Of a DNA stretch of 63,332 nt, positions 25,628-33,836 are shown piece by piece (position 1 is the stretch's first letter; each line of letters begins with the position of its first letter). Source of the DNA: CAZBNB01 sp964493245. GTDB taxonomy: Bacteria > Pseudomonadota > Gammaproteobacteria > Legionellales > Legionellaceae. The notes below the pieces were generated by a model. That model searched no databases. It was not told the DNA's origin and worked only from the letters and a program-made list of their open reading frames with translations. Location: positions 1 to 63,332 of the forward strand of contig CAZBNB010000015.1 in assembly GCA_964493245.1 (NCBI GenBank), given 5' to 3'. The position numbers and the translations under genes were made by a program.

Positions 25628-26347
25628 TTAATATCGGCAAGCCGCCGTCGTCGCCACATCCATTTCCAGTTGCTTATTTTGTATCGCATTAATTTCTTCT
25701 TGAGTGGTGGTATGATTAAATCCACAGTAACGATTATCATATCCCAACTGTTCGACCTCATCTTCACCTATTGGCGTAAAACCTAATCTGTCCTGATAAA
25801 GTGTTTTGGCGTTTGTGTTAAAAACTCGTGTCAATATATAAAATTCAGTATCAGCAGGGAAATGAGTAAGTACACATTCCATAAGATGACGACCTACACC
25901 TTGACCACGATTTGAAACACCTGCTTCGGCAATATAAATAACGTTTTTACCATCTACACATTGTTCCGTGAAATGCACAAAACCAATTTTTGTTCGACGA
26001 CCATTCATGTTTTTATAAGCGATATAGCATTTTATTTTCCCATCAGATTCTTTCCATTCTTGCATAGTGCCGAGAGAACATGCTACTGAGTAATGATACA
26101 ATGGCGATCTGATAACCTTGGGCGATTCTTCATAAACATTTGAACGTTCTCGAATATCTTTAGCTAAATCTGGTTTTTCAGCATAAGAATCGTAAACAGT
26201 ATTCCTATAAAGACCATAAAGATGCAGCGCAGTTAAATTTAATTTATAAGCAGATTCATTTTTTATACGTAAGTTTATCGTCTTATCTGGTATCCGATCA
26301 TAATATTGAAACTCTATCTCTTGCGCATCTTGAAAAACTATAGGCAT
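25628..26347 (-). CDS. GNAT acetyltransferase, transposon passenger
   Basis: The C-terminal half carries the GNAT core: VIYIAEAGVSNRGQGVGRHL with the R-G-Q-G-V-G acetyl-CoA loop, then VFNTNAKTLYQDRLGFTPIG. An N-terminal region of about 100 residues (FQDAQEIEFQYYDRIPDK on) is not recognised and may give substrate specificity. The ATG at 26347 with AGGA upstream is preferred; a TTG at 26392 would add 15 residues. It is located between the left terminal repeat and the transposase, facing outward, so it moves with the element. A resistance or protein-modifying role is speculation. Confidence 0.82.
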   Translation of the reverse strand: MPIVFQDAQEIEFQYYDRIPDKTINLRIKNESAYKLNLTALHLYGLYRNTVYDSYAEKPDLAKDIRERSNVYEESPKVIRSPLYHYSVACSLGTMQEWKESDGKIKCYIAYKNMNGRRTKIGFVHFTEQCVDGKNVIYIAEAGVSNRGQGVGRHLMECVLTHFPADTEFYILTRVFNTNAKTLYQDRLGFTPIGEDEVEQLGYDNRYCGFNHTTTQEEINAIQNKQLEMDVATTAACRY

Positions 26348-26525
26348 AACAAGTGGTTCCTGAAAATCAACGTAAATCTGGTTTTCACACAACTATCAAA
26401 CAGATACTCACTGATTGAGATCATTGTGTAAACTGCAAAATAGCTTTATTAGATGCATAAAACAGCAGTACAATTCAGATTTTTTCTTAGCCAGAAAATA
26501 ATATATAAAGTACGGATGCTGCCTT

Positions 26526-27965
26526 ATGCTGGAAGAGATTGTACCTGTTTTGAAACATTTCCGCGATAGACTTTATCGTTTTTTCCCCTCACGACGAGAT
26601 GCAGCCATGGAGTTGGTCGATGCATTAGCAAGCAATAGAACAGCGAGCAGTGTTGTAGAGCTTTCATTGAGCCCATTGCACCGGCGTAACTACTGTAGTA
26701 TCACTCGCGTATTGGATGAACTGATGTCAAAAAATCCTGTGATCGCACAAGGTCAAAAACAAGCATTGGCAACTCTTCTTGCAAGTGTGTGTCCACATTT
26801 ACAAAAACGCAAATTTCATCTATTTGCAGTTGATTGCACACCAGGGCCGCGTATTTTTTCACCCACCTTGGAAGATAGGAGTTACGTTTACTCGCCTAAT
26901 GCTGTTTGTGGAAACAAACCTGTAACGATTGGTCATAAATACAGTATCGCAGCTTATCTCTCTGAAAAATCAAGCACGGACACGCCTCCTTGGTTAGTTC
27001 CCGTAGCATGTGCACGCGTTAATACAACTCAAAATGCTGAAGTGCTTGGAATGGAACAAATTTCTACCGCAATCAAGTCACATAGCCACTTCATCAATGA
27101 ATTATGCGTTTCGCTCGGTGATACTGCATACAACACACCTCATTGTTTGGGCATTGTAAAAAACAATGTGAATCAGGTTCATATTAGCCGCGCCAGGAAT
27201 AACAAAAAATTTTATTATCCATATAGTCAAGACAGAACAGCCCCTGCAAAACGTGGTCGCCCCACTATCTATGGCGACATTCATAAATTAAATGACTCAA
27301 CAACATGGCATCTTCCAGACGAACATGTTGAGTTCTCACAGTCGACCGGAACAGGAAAAATATTAGACATAAAAATAGATGCTTGGAGTAAGGTTATCAT
27401 GCGTGGCAAAAAAGGTGAGAAATTATCTGATTACCCCTTGCGGCTATTGCGTGTTCAGGTTTTTAAATCCTCCGGTGAATTATTGTTTAAACGACCGCTG
27501 TGGCTTACAGTAGCGGGTGAAAGACGTATGGAATTATCACTATTCGGCGTTTATAGCAGTTACCGCCAACGTTTTGATATCGAGCATTTTTTTAGGTTCG
27601 GAAAAACGCGGCTATTGATGGATAAAATACAAACACCCGATGTTACACATGAAGAGACTTGGTGGCAGCTGGTCATGATTGCTTATACTCAACTGTATTT
27701 GTCTCGCTCAATAGCAGCTAATCTCCCCAATCCTTGGGAAAGATACTTGCCTGCATTTAAACAAAATGAAACAATCAAGCACCCAACAGTAGTTCAAAAA
27801 GACTTTGAACGTATTATTCGAATGATTGGGACACCTGCTCAACCGCCCAAACCCCGAAAAAATACACCTGGACGGCAAGTGGGTGATACACAAGTGAAAC
27901 GTACCCGTCATTCAATTGTTAAAAAGGGTACAAATCCCGCTTATAGCGAAAAAATGACTGCTTAA
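26526..27965 (+). CDS. DDE transposase (IS701-like/NF041680 type)
   Basis: A full-length 479-aa DDE transposase. Candidate catalytic residues are in FAVDCTPGPR (first Asp, about 103), VSLGDTAYNT (second Asp, about 199) and FDIEHFFRFGK (Glu, about 354), the last being the Y-x(2)-R-x(3)-E-type signature of IS4-related families (YRQRFDIEHFFR). The C-terminus is basic. It lies inside intact inverted repeats with a 7-bp target duplication, so it is probably active. The ATG at 26526 follows a short leader after the divergent passenger gene. Confidence 0.9.
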   Translation: MLEEIVPVLKHFRDRLYRFFPSRRDAAMELVDALASNRTASSVVELSLSPLHRRNYCSITRVLDELMSKNPVIAQGQKQALATLLASVCPHLQKRKFHLFAVDCTPGPRIFSPTLEDRSYVYSPNAVCGNKPVTIGHKYSIAAYLSEKSSTDTPPWLVPVACARVNTTQNAEVLGMEQISTAIKSHSHFINELCVSLGDTAYNTPHCLGIVKNNVNQVHISRARNNKKFYYPYSQDRTAPAKRGRPTIYGDIHKLNDSTTWHLPDEHVEFSQSTGTGKILDIKIDAWSKVIMRGKKGEKLSDYPLRLLRVQVFKSSGELLFKRPLWLTVAGERRMELSLFGVYSSYRQRFDIEHFFRFGKTRLLMDKIQTPDVTHEETWWQLVMIAYTQLYLSRSIAANLPNPWERYLPAFKQNETIKHPTVVQKDFERIIRMIGTPAQPPKPRKNTPGRQVGDTQVKRTRHSIVKKGTNPAYSEKMTA

Positions 27966-28106
27966 TTAAAGAGCATTTGTTAACAAATGCTGCATATCGA
28001 TTCTCGAACAGGCTCGCACTCGGTCATGTGCTCGGGCTCGTTTAGATCTGATTTTGTCCAAAGTCCAGTATAATAAATATTATATTTATTCGAGATCAAA
28101 ACTGTT

Positions 28107-29291
28107 ATGACGTATTCATCATGTTCTTCAAATTATTTTTTCAACCGCAATCCTCAACGCTTCGGCTCTCAACAAGAAGATTACTTAAATCAGGTCAATG
28201 AAATTGTGTCTGCAACGGCTGATCGCATTCATGACACAGTCAATAAAAAAAGCGATTTAACACAACTTTTCCATGATCTTCTTGATTCGCTAGGAACGAC
28301 GCGGCATAACATCGCGCAGCAACATGGTACTCGAAATGCAGAAATATATGGCCAACGCCGAGATAGAAACACCGTTGAAAAATCTATAATGACCACAATG
28401 CTTTACGAAGCTTATGGAGAATATAACCAGCCATTGATGGCTAGGTTACAAAATTATCTTCGTAAGATGCCACACACCGACAGAGCATTTCAACAAACGG
28501 AATTGAAAGTCCCCGGAAAACCTTGTTTAGGCAGAAAGACATCCACAGATATTGCAATATTAAGCGCAGAAAAAATGAAGGAATGGAGTGCTGAGTACTC
28601 TCGTGAAAACTATGAAAGAATATGTGATCTTTGTGCGATCACGCCCTTAGATACATCTTATACTTTAGAGCAATTGTTTAAGCATTTAAGCACCAAAGAC
28701 GTCATGCGCGTCATAAAAGAAAAATCCATTGATGATTATAAACGATTAAAGACGACGAGTATTTTTCTAGATATTCGAGAGCAATTTGCCGGTAAAAAAT
28801 CCGATTGGGTCCTTGCCACAGAGCGTTGTGAAATACGTGGGAAAATGTATGCCCTCACACAGTACATAACCTGGATGTATCGAACATACACAGATGATCC
28901 AGTCGAATTAATGACAACTCGACCAGACCCTACTGTCATTTCTTTAATACATCAGGACGTATTTCTCATTCAAGAAACACTCAACGATATTGCTGATTTA
29001 TTTAAACAAGCGATCGAGTGGGATGGAAAAAATACACAAGAACTGACTGATCTTGTTGGATTAATTAACTATCTATTTGCCCACAGCATGCCTTTTATAC
29101 GAGGCAGCGCCGCCATTGCCGAGTGGTTGGAAATGGCTATTTATCGCTATCATGGGCTTGATTTACAGTACAATGAAGCAACGAGCATTAATATGGAAGC
29201 GCTTGTACAACCGCTCAATGAGTTTATTGAAAAATATCCATCCATGATAAAAATTGAACCTATCCCGACAAGAGGATTTGAGCGAAAGTGA
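28107..29291 (+). CDS. Unknown 394-aa protein, effector-like
   Basis: I do not assign a family. The protein is largely helical, has no signal peptide or membrane segment, and starts with a Ser/Asn/Phe-rich end. The most striking part is near the C-terminus: LFAHSMPFIRGSAAIAEWLE followed by MAIYRYHGLD (about 325-355), an H-x(4)-RGSAxxxE arrangement recalling short active-site or ligand loops in bacterial effectors. A terminator-like hairpin follows the gene. It begins 32 bases from the transposon end, so its original promoter may have been displaced by the insertion. Confidence 0.6.
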   Translation: MTYSSCSSNYFFNRNPQRFGSQQEDYLNQVNEIVSATADRIHDTVNKKSDLTQLFHDLLDSLGTTRHNIAQQHGTRNAEIYGQRRDRNTVEKSIMTTMLYEAYGEYNQPLMARLQNYLRKMPHTDRAFQQTELKVPGKPCLGRKTSTDIAILSAEKMKEWSAEYSRENYERICDLCAITPLDTSYTLEQLFKHLSTKDVMRVIKEKSIDDYKRLKTTSIFLDIREQFAGKKSDWVLATERCEIRGKMYALTQYITWMYRTYTDDPVELMTTRPDPTVISLIHQDVFLIQETLNDIADLFKQAIEWDGKNTQELTDLVGLINYLFAHSMPFIRGSAAIAEWLEMAIYRYHGLDLQYNEATSINMEALVQPLNEFIEKYPSMIKIEPIPTRGFERK

Positions 29292-29322
29292 TTTTAAATG
29301 CTCGGATCAAAAACCGATCTCG

Positions 29323-29351
29323 CCAGTTTCTCGTTGAGAGCTGGTTTTTTT
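29323..29351 (+). terminator. Rho-independent terminator after the unknown effector-like gene
   Basis: CCAG-tt-TCTC and GAGA-g-CTGG pair around a GTT loop and are followed by seven T residues. It sits 32 bases after the stop codon. The sequence around it (GATCTCGCCAGTTTCTCGTTGA, then GGATTGCGGG) is shared with the left arm of the inverted repeat at 32026. Confidence 0.75.
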
Positions 29352-29377
29352 GTTTAATGGATTGCGGGTATATGTTA

Positions 29378-29500
29378 CAGGACTTACGCAAAACATCGAG
29401 GTCGAGGCGGATTTTATTTTTAATGAGGGAGTTTAGATAACTAAATGACCGAATTAAAAATAAAATCCAACGAAGAGATCGGTGTTTTGCGTAAGTCCTG
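29378..29500. repeat. MITE-like element, CAGGACTTACGCA family, copy B
   Basis: A 123-base element with 18-base perfect terminal repeats CAGGACTTACGCAAAACA and its inverse, plus a second nested inverted repeat (GGATTTTATTTTTAAT and its inverse). It carries no gene. It lies between the terminator and the pirin stop codon. Confidence 0.85.
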
Positions 29501-29510
29501 CGTTAAAAAA

Positions 29511-30371
29511 TTAAAACCGTCCTGCACGGTAATCCATAAAGGCTTGATCAATTTCATCCTTTGTATTCATAACAAAAGGACCTTGCCCAACAATAGGCTC
29601 GTTAAGTGGCTTACCATTCAATATCAGAATCATTGCATCACTGGATGATTCAATGGTGATATAGTCACCTTCACGTTCAAAAAAAACCAGCTCTTTTTGT
29701 TTGATAGATTCTATGTTATTAACCAAAACCGTCCCCTTTAAAACCAGCAACATCGTGTTGAAACCTAACGGTAATGGCAGCTTGTCTGTTTTATATCCCT
29801 TCTTTATCCTAACATCCCATAGATTCACAGGCGTGAATGTCGTTGCCGCACCATGCGTACCGTCATAATCACCTGCGATCACTCTGAGTATACTTCCATT
29901 ATCATCTAACTTCACAACAGGTATATTGTGACTTAAAATTTCTTGATAATGCGGCGCTGACATTTTTACTTGAGCCGGCAGATTGACCCAAAGCTGGATC
30001 ATTTCTAACGTTCCCCCTTTTTTCGAAAAATCTCGACTATGCATTTCCTCATGAAGAATACCTCGCGCAGCCGTCATCCATTGAACATCACCAGGACCAA
30101 TTTTCCCCGAATTACCCGCATTATCCTGATGCTCGACTTCGCCTTGATACACAATCGTAACAGTCTCAAACCCACGATGTGGATGTTGCTCAACTCCTCT
30201 TGGGCGATCAGAAGGTTCAAATTCTACAGGGCCTGCGTAGTCAAGTAATAAAAAGGGGCTAATGTCTGCTCCCGGTGTTTGATAAGACATTAAATTATGA
30301 ACAGGAAACCCATCGCCCACCCAATGAGTGGCAGTATCTCGATTGATTTTTATGATTTTTTTTATGTGCAT
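29511..30371 (-). CDS. Pirin family bicupin protein
   Basis: A 286-aa pirin. The metal-binding cupin motif is QHPHRGFETVTIVYQGEVEH (three histidines) with the glutamate in ARGILHEEMHS, all present. The C-terminal cupin is complete (VLVNNIESIKQKELVFFER). Bacterial pirins such as YhhW act as quercetin 2,3-dioxygenases or regulators of pyruvate metabolism; which applies here is open. It is monocistronic, with a MITE-like element just beyond the stop. Confidence 0.93.
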   Translation of the reverse strand: MHIKKIIKINRDTATHWVGDGFPVHNLMSYQTPGADISPFLLLDYAGPVEFEPSDRPRGVEQHPHRGFETVTIVYQGEVEHQDNAGNSGKIGPGDVQWMTAARGILHEEMHSRDFSKKGGTLEMIQLWVNLPAQVKMSAPHYQEILSHNIPVVKLDDNGSILRVIAGDYDGTHGAATTFTPVNLWDVRIKKGYKTDKLPLPLGFNTMLLVLKGTVLVNNIESIKQKELVFFEREGDYITIESSSDAMILILNGKPLNEPIVGQGPFVMNTKDEIDQAFMDYRAGRF

Positions 30372-30513
30372 GATTGATTAACTCATTTTCTGAGTGACAG
30401 TGATATGTTAATTGTAAACGAAAACTATTGGCGTAAAAACTGGGTTGATACTCAAAAATGAAGGTATCACCAAAGACAAGTCATCATCACTGTTTGCAAT
30501 GCTGTATTGAACC

Positions 30514-31938
30514 TCATGTGTTCAACATCGCCAAAATATCCTGACGTTCAAATACACGGGCCAATAGCGCTGGATGACAATAACAGGGCGAATTTTCTAA
30601 ATCAATGTCCGGGTGCTTAATCAGTTTCTCTACAACATCTGGTACATCAAATCGAATAGCCAATTGCAACAAGGTAAATGGCATTTTTTCTGATACATAA
30701 TTCGGTTGATTGTAATGCAGCAACCAAGACAATGCTTGCGTAATAGATGCTTTCTTTTCATCTACAGTAAAAGCCATCCATGCATCAGAAAACAATTGAT
30801 CCACTTCAGGCAGTGCCACAGGACTAGCAGGAAACCAATGATTCACAGAAATAGAGGTTGAAGATAAACTGCGAACCTCGTGCCACCAACGCTTAGGAAT
30901 AAACAGTACATCACCTGCAAAAAGATGCACATGATAAGGGGTAGCCTGTTGATATGTTGGAAAAAAGCCGTCACAGACATCGGTGCTGGGAATACGGCTT
31001 CTATGTACGTGCATCAGGCCGGTCGTCTTATCTGGCGGATACTGAAATAGAAAAGGCGTATCTTCTGGTGCAAACAGCGTCATCGATTTTTGACCATAGA
31101 TTTGAAAAAATAAGTTATCAAACTCATCAAAATGTAGTGGTGTATGGGTATCATTTTGGCCAAACCAAATATTGGGCGTAAATTGATGAAAAGGAATCAA
31201 GTTAGTAAAAGCAGGCGGCGTAAGTTGGTATTTTAATTCTGGAAACGCATCGAGAGAGATTTTTTGAATATAAAGACGTCGTGATAAGGAATGAATAGTG
31301 GCGGGATCATCAAATAAAGCCATAATCTGAGCGACTTTTAAACGCAGATGTTGCAAACGTCCTGCACGTAAATTAGCGTCATCATCAGTCGTCCAGACAG
31401 ACAAAGTGATTTCTTTTTCGCCGAAAAGACGGCAGAAATATTCAGGACACCAGGTCTGGGACACGAGTGATTGTTTTAACGCCCCTCTGACCACCACCGG
31501 ATGTTGTGCACGATAAAATTGGGTCATAAAGTCATTGGCGCTCAGATCATCCACCTCCTCTACCAAGCGAGCCCGTCGATGTGGGTTGATTGCCAATCGC
31601 CTCAAACCATCTTTATTTGAAAAACGAGCTCGAAATTCGGTATGAAATTGCTGAATACACGCATCCGATATAGCCAAATTCCCCGCTAACTCAACCCGCT
31701 CTAACGCGTGATTTCTTCGCAACAGTGCAAGTAGATACGCAGCCCCCTGATCAGTAATCTGGTTCCAATTGAGTAAAAGAGAATGAACCTGTGTATTATG
31801 AAGTAAAGCTTCACAAAGCAACTTAATATCGCTGTCTTTGAGCTTACAACAACTTAAATGAACCACCTTTTGCTCAGGAGCGTTTTTCAATAGTGAGTCC
31901 AAAAAGTGTTTCTCAAGCGTCATGATATTTGGCTTCAT
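30514..31938 (-). CDS. LRR - JmjC/cupin_8 - ankyrin-like protein
   Basis: Three parts can be seen in 474 aa. Residues about 20-105 have ribonuclease-inhibitor-type leucine-rich repeats (LLLNWNQITDQGAAYLLALL, VELAGNLAISD). Residues about 135-390 are a JmjC/cupin_8 hydroxylase-like domain with THTPLHFDEFDNLFFQIYG holding the iron-binding HxD (about 269-271), FAGDVLFIPKRWWHEV with the distal histidine (about 351), and KSMTLFAPED. The last 60 residues look like ankyrin repeats. Such Fe(II)/2-oxoglutarate enzymes hydroxylate proteins. It could be a host-directed effector or a tailoring enzyme of the adjacent peptide cluster; it is divergent from the first tfuA. Confidence 0.85.
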   Translation of the reverse strand: MKPNIMTLEKHFLDSLLKNAPEQKVVHLSCCKLKDSDIKLLCEALLHNTQVHSLLLNWNQITDQGAAYLLALLRRNHALERVELAGNLAISDACIQQFHTEFRARFSNKDGLRRLAINPHRRARLVEEVDDLSANDFMTQFYRAQHPVVVRGALKQSLVSQTWCPEYFCRLFGEKEITLSVWTTDDDANLRAGRLQHLRLKVAQIMALFDDPATIHSLSRRLYIQKISLDAFPELKYQLTPPAFTNLIPFHQFTPNIWFGQNDTHTPLHFDEFDNLFFQIYGQKSMTLFAPEDTPFLFQYPPDKTTGLMHVHRSRIPSTDVCDGFFPTYQQATPYHVHLFAGDVLFIPKRWWHEVRSLSSTSISVNHWFPASPVALPEVDQLFSDAWMAFTVDEKKASITQALSWLLHYNQPNYVSEKMPFTLLQLAIRFDVPDVVEKLIKHPDIDLENSPCYCHPALLARVFERQDILAMLNT

Positions 31939-32025
31939 TTATATGCGACCTGACACATGCTACATAAAATATCGTTTTTTTACAGCATATATGCAATAAA
32001 TTTCAAAATACTAAATTCAACAACG

Positions 32026-32255
32026 GATCTCGCAAGTTTCTCGTTGAACGTTTGTTGTTTGTTTTAGCGGATTGCGGGAACGCTACTTTTCAGACTGTTT
32101 TACGGGGTAAAAAGCACATGGATGTGCTTTTTAGCGCCTTTGAGCGGGACGCGAATAGGCGGCGCCCCCTTAAAACAGTCTGAAAAGTAGATCGAGCGGA
32201 CGCCTCCGCTAAAACAAACAACAAACGTTCAACGAGAAACTTTTTTCCGATCTCG
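32026..32255. repeat. Nested long inverted repeat at the edge of the peptide cluster
   Basis: Perfect 38-base arms (32034-32071 and 32205-32242, starting AAGTTTCTCGTTGAACGTTT) enclose a second 20-base pair (CTACTTTTCAGACTGTTTTA at 32083-32102 and its inverse at 32171-32190) and a central hairpin AAAAAGCAC...GTGCTTTTT. The outer GATCTCG ends also match. There is no gene inside. It occupies most of the 431-base gap between the divergent JmjC and tfuA genes, with the remaining leader to tfuA showing no clear promoter. Confidence 0.85.
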
Positions 32256-32369
32256 TGTTTTTTTAAACTCAGCATATCGCTCAAGCTTTATTGTTTTATT
32301 TGGGTATAGATTTCATGCTACATTTCATCTAGAGTACTACGTAATTGACTCCTGCACGCCATCCAGATC

Positions 32370-33815
32370 ATGTTTGACACCCATGTTTACTTAGGTCCAT
32401 CATTAGATAAAAAGACCGCACAGCATCTATTACCAGCTGCGCACTACCACCCGCCCGTTAAATGCGGTGATCTCATTCGTTTACTGCGCCTTTCTCCCAA
32501 ACGCATCATGATTATTGACGGATTTTATGAGTCTGTTCCGGCCGCTTGGCATAAGGAAATTTTGTTGGTCATGGAGCTCGGTATAGAGGTTATCGGGGCC
32601 GCGAGTTTGGGTGCTTTACGTGCTGCTGAGCTACACCTCTTTGGCATGCATGGCATTGGACAGGTATATCATGACTTTAAAACCGGCACTTTAACCGATG
32701 ATGACGAAGTAGCCGTTTTGCATCAAGACTACCAAGGTGATTTTTTAGCGATTAATGATGCGATGGTGAATATTCGTTATACCTGTCAAGCCGCACTGAA
32801 ACAAAACATTATCTCTCAAGAGATGCATGATCGTTTAATCAGCCTCTCAAAAACACGCTTTTATCCTTATCGATCGCTGGTAAATGCCGCCAAACAACTG
32901 CATGATGAATACCCTATCATGAGTCCCGTGTTGATTGAATGGTTAACCGAAAAAGGCCTCGTAGACGTGAAAAAAGCAGATGCGATAGCCGCATTAGAGC
33001 ACTGCGCTCTTTATCCGCCCAAAACGCATTCCACTTTTGATTACAAAACACCCATGACGATGTTTTTAAGAAATTCGACTTATTACGCCAATTTAACGCC
33101 ATTTACAGACAACTTCACCGATTTCCCTGATATTGAGGCCGAACTTCGTACACTACACCAGACCTCTATTCATGAATACCGGCTGGTTGGAGAATTGGCG
33201 CATTTATCTCGATGCCTGTTTTCGTTGACAACAGAAGAAACCACCCATATTAAGCAAGCATCTTTAATCACCTACATTGAGAAACACACGCTTTACTCAC
33301 CCCAACAAGATTTCGCATATTTTGAAACCCTCAACCCTTTTGCCGCGATTCAGGCGTTGATTTATCAATCTATTTGTTTAGGCCACATAACCTGTGAAAA
33401 AATTGAGCGATATCTACCCGTCATCGCGCACTATTATGAGCTAAATAGTGAGCTTACCATCAGAAACACCCCCATTCTGCGTATGCTATTGGTCATTTTA
33501 TTTTCCATTGATATTCAGATGGAAGCCAGCCAAATTTATTTATCGTCAAAAGCACTGAATCAACAATTAAAAGGTTTGTTTATTCGACGCGCTTATAACA
33601 AAGAGCAATGCGAAAGGTGGTTACATCCCACACACGTCGACAAAAATACGTTTTTTGAATTTTTACGTTGTTATTTCAAAATAGCAACCGCATATTTTTC
33701 AGAATCATCTGATGCGGCTTATTATTTTAAATGGATTTATGATGCTTATAATATATACCGCCACACGCTTCAAGATAGTTGCTCATTTACCACAATACAG
33801 GAAAAAAAATCTTAG
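32370..33815 (+). CDS. tfuA: TfuA family protein 1 (thioamidation partner of YcaO)
   Basis: A 481-aa protein whose first 210 residues are a TfuA domain: THVYLGPSLD, IMIIDGFYESVPAAWHKEIL, GAASLGALRAAELHLFGMHG (76-95) and INDAMVNIRY. TfuA partners with YcaO enzymes in backbone thioamide formation and is known to mobilise sulfur from thiocarboxylated ThiS-like carriers. The C-terminal 270 residues are a helical extension not seen in short TfuA proteins such as that for trifolitoxin; TfuA 2 has the same extension. It is followed by the dehydrogenase gene after 21 bases. No good Shine-Dalgarno is visible. Confidence 0.92.
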   Translation: MFDTHVYLGPSLDKKTAQHLLPAAHYHPPVKCGDLIRLLRLSPKRIMIIDGFYESVPAAWHKEILLVMELGIEVIGAASLGALRAAELHLFGMHGIGQVYHDFKTGTLTDDDEVAVLHQDYQGDFLAINDAMVNIRYTCQAALKQNIISQEMHDRLISLSKTRFYPYRSLVNAAKQLHDEYPIMSPVLIEWLTEKGLVDVKKADAIAALEHCALYPPKTHSTFDYKTPMTMFLRNSTYYANLTPFTDNFTDFPDIEAELRTLHQTSIHEYRLVGELAHLSRCLFSLTTEETTHIKQASLITYIEKHTLYSPQQDFAYFETLNPFAAIQALIYQSICLGHITCEKIERYLPVIAHYYELNSELTIRNTPILRMLLVILFSIDIQMEASQIYLSSKALNQQLKGLFIRRAYNKEQCERWLHPTHVDKNTFFEFLRCYFKIATAYFSESSDAAYYFKWIYDAYNIYRHTLQDSCSFTTIQEKKS

Positions 33816-33836
33816 GACATCGTAAGGATCCGCCCA

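Larger units (their letters stand above)
25598..28075. mobile_element. Complete transposon with GNAT passenger gene and 7-bp target duplication
   Basis: Terminal inverted repeats CTGGACTTTGGACAAAA lie at 25605-25621 and, inverted, at 28052-28068. They are perfect over 17 bases. Both ends are flanked by TATAATA (25598-25604 and 28069-28075), a likely 7-bp target-site duplication. Inside are a DDE transposase on the plus strand and an acetyltransferase on the minus strand whose stop lies seven bases from the left repeat. Both repeats and the duplication being intact suggests a recent insertion. Confidence 0.88.
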
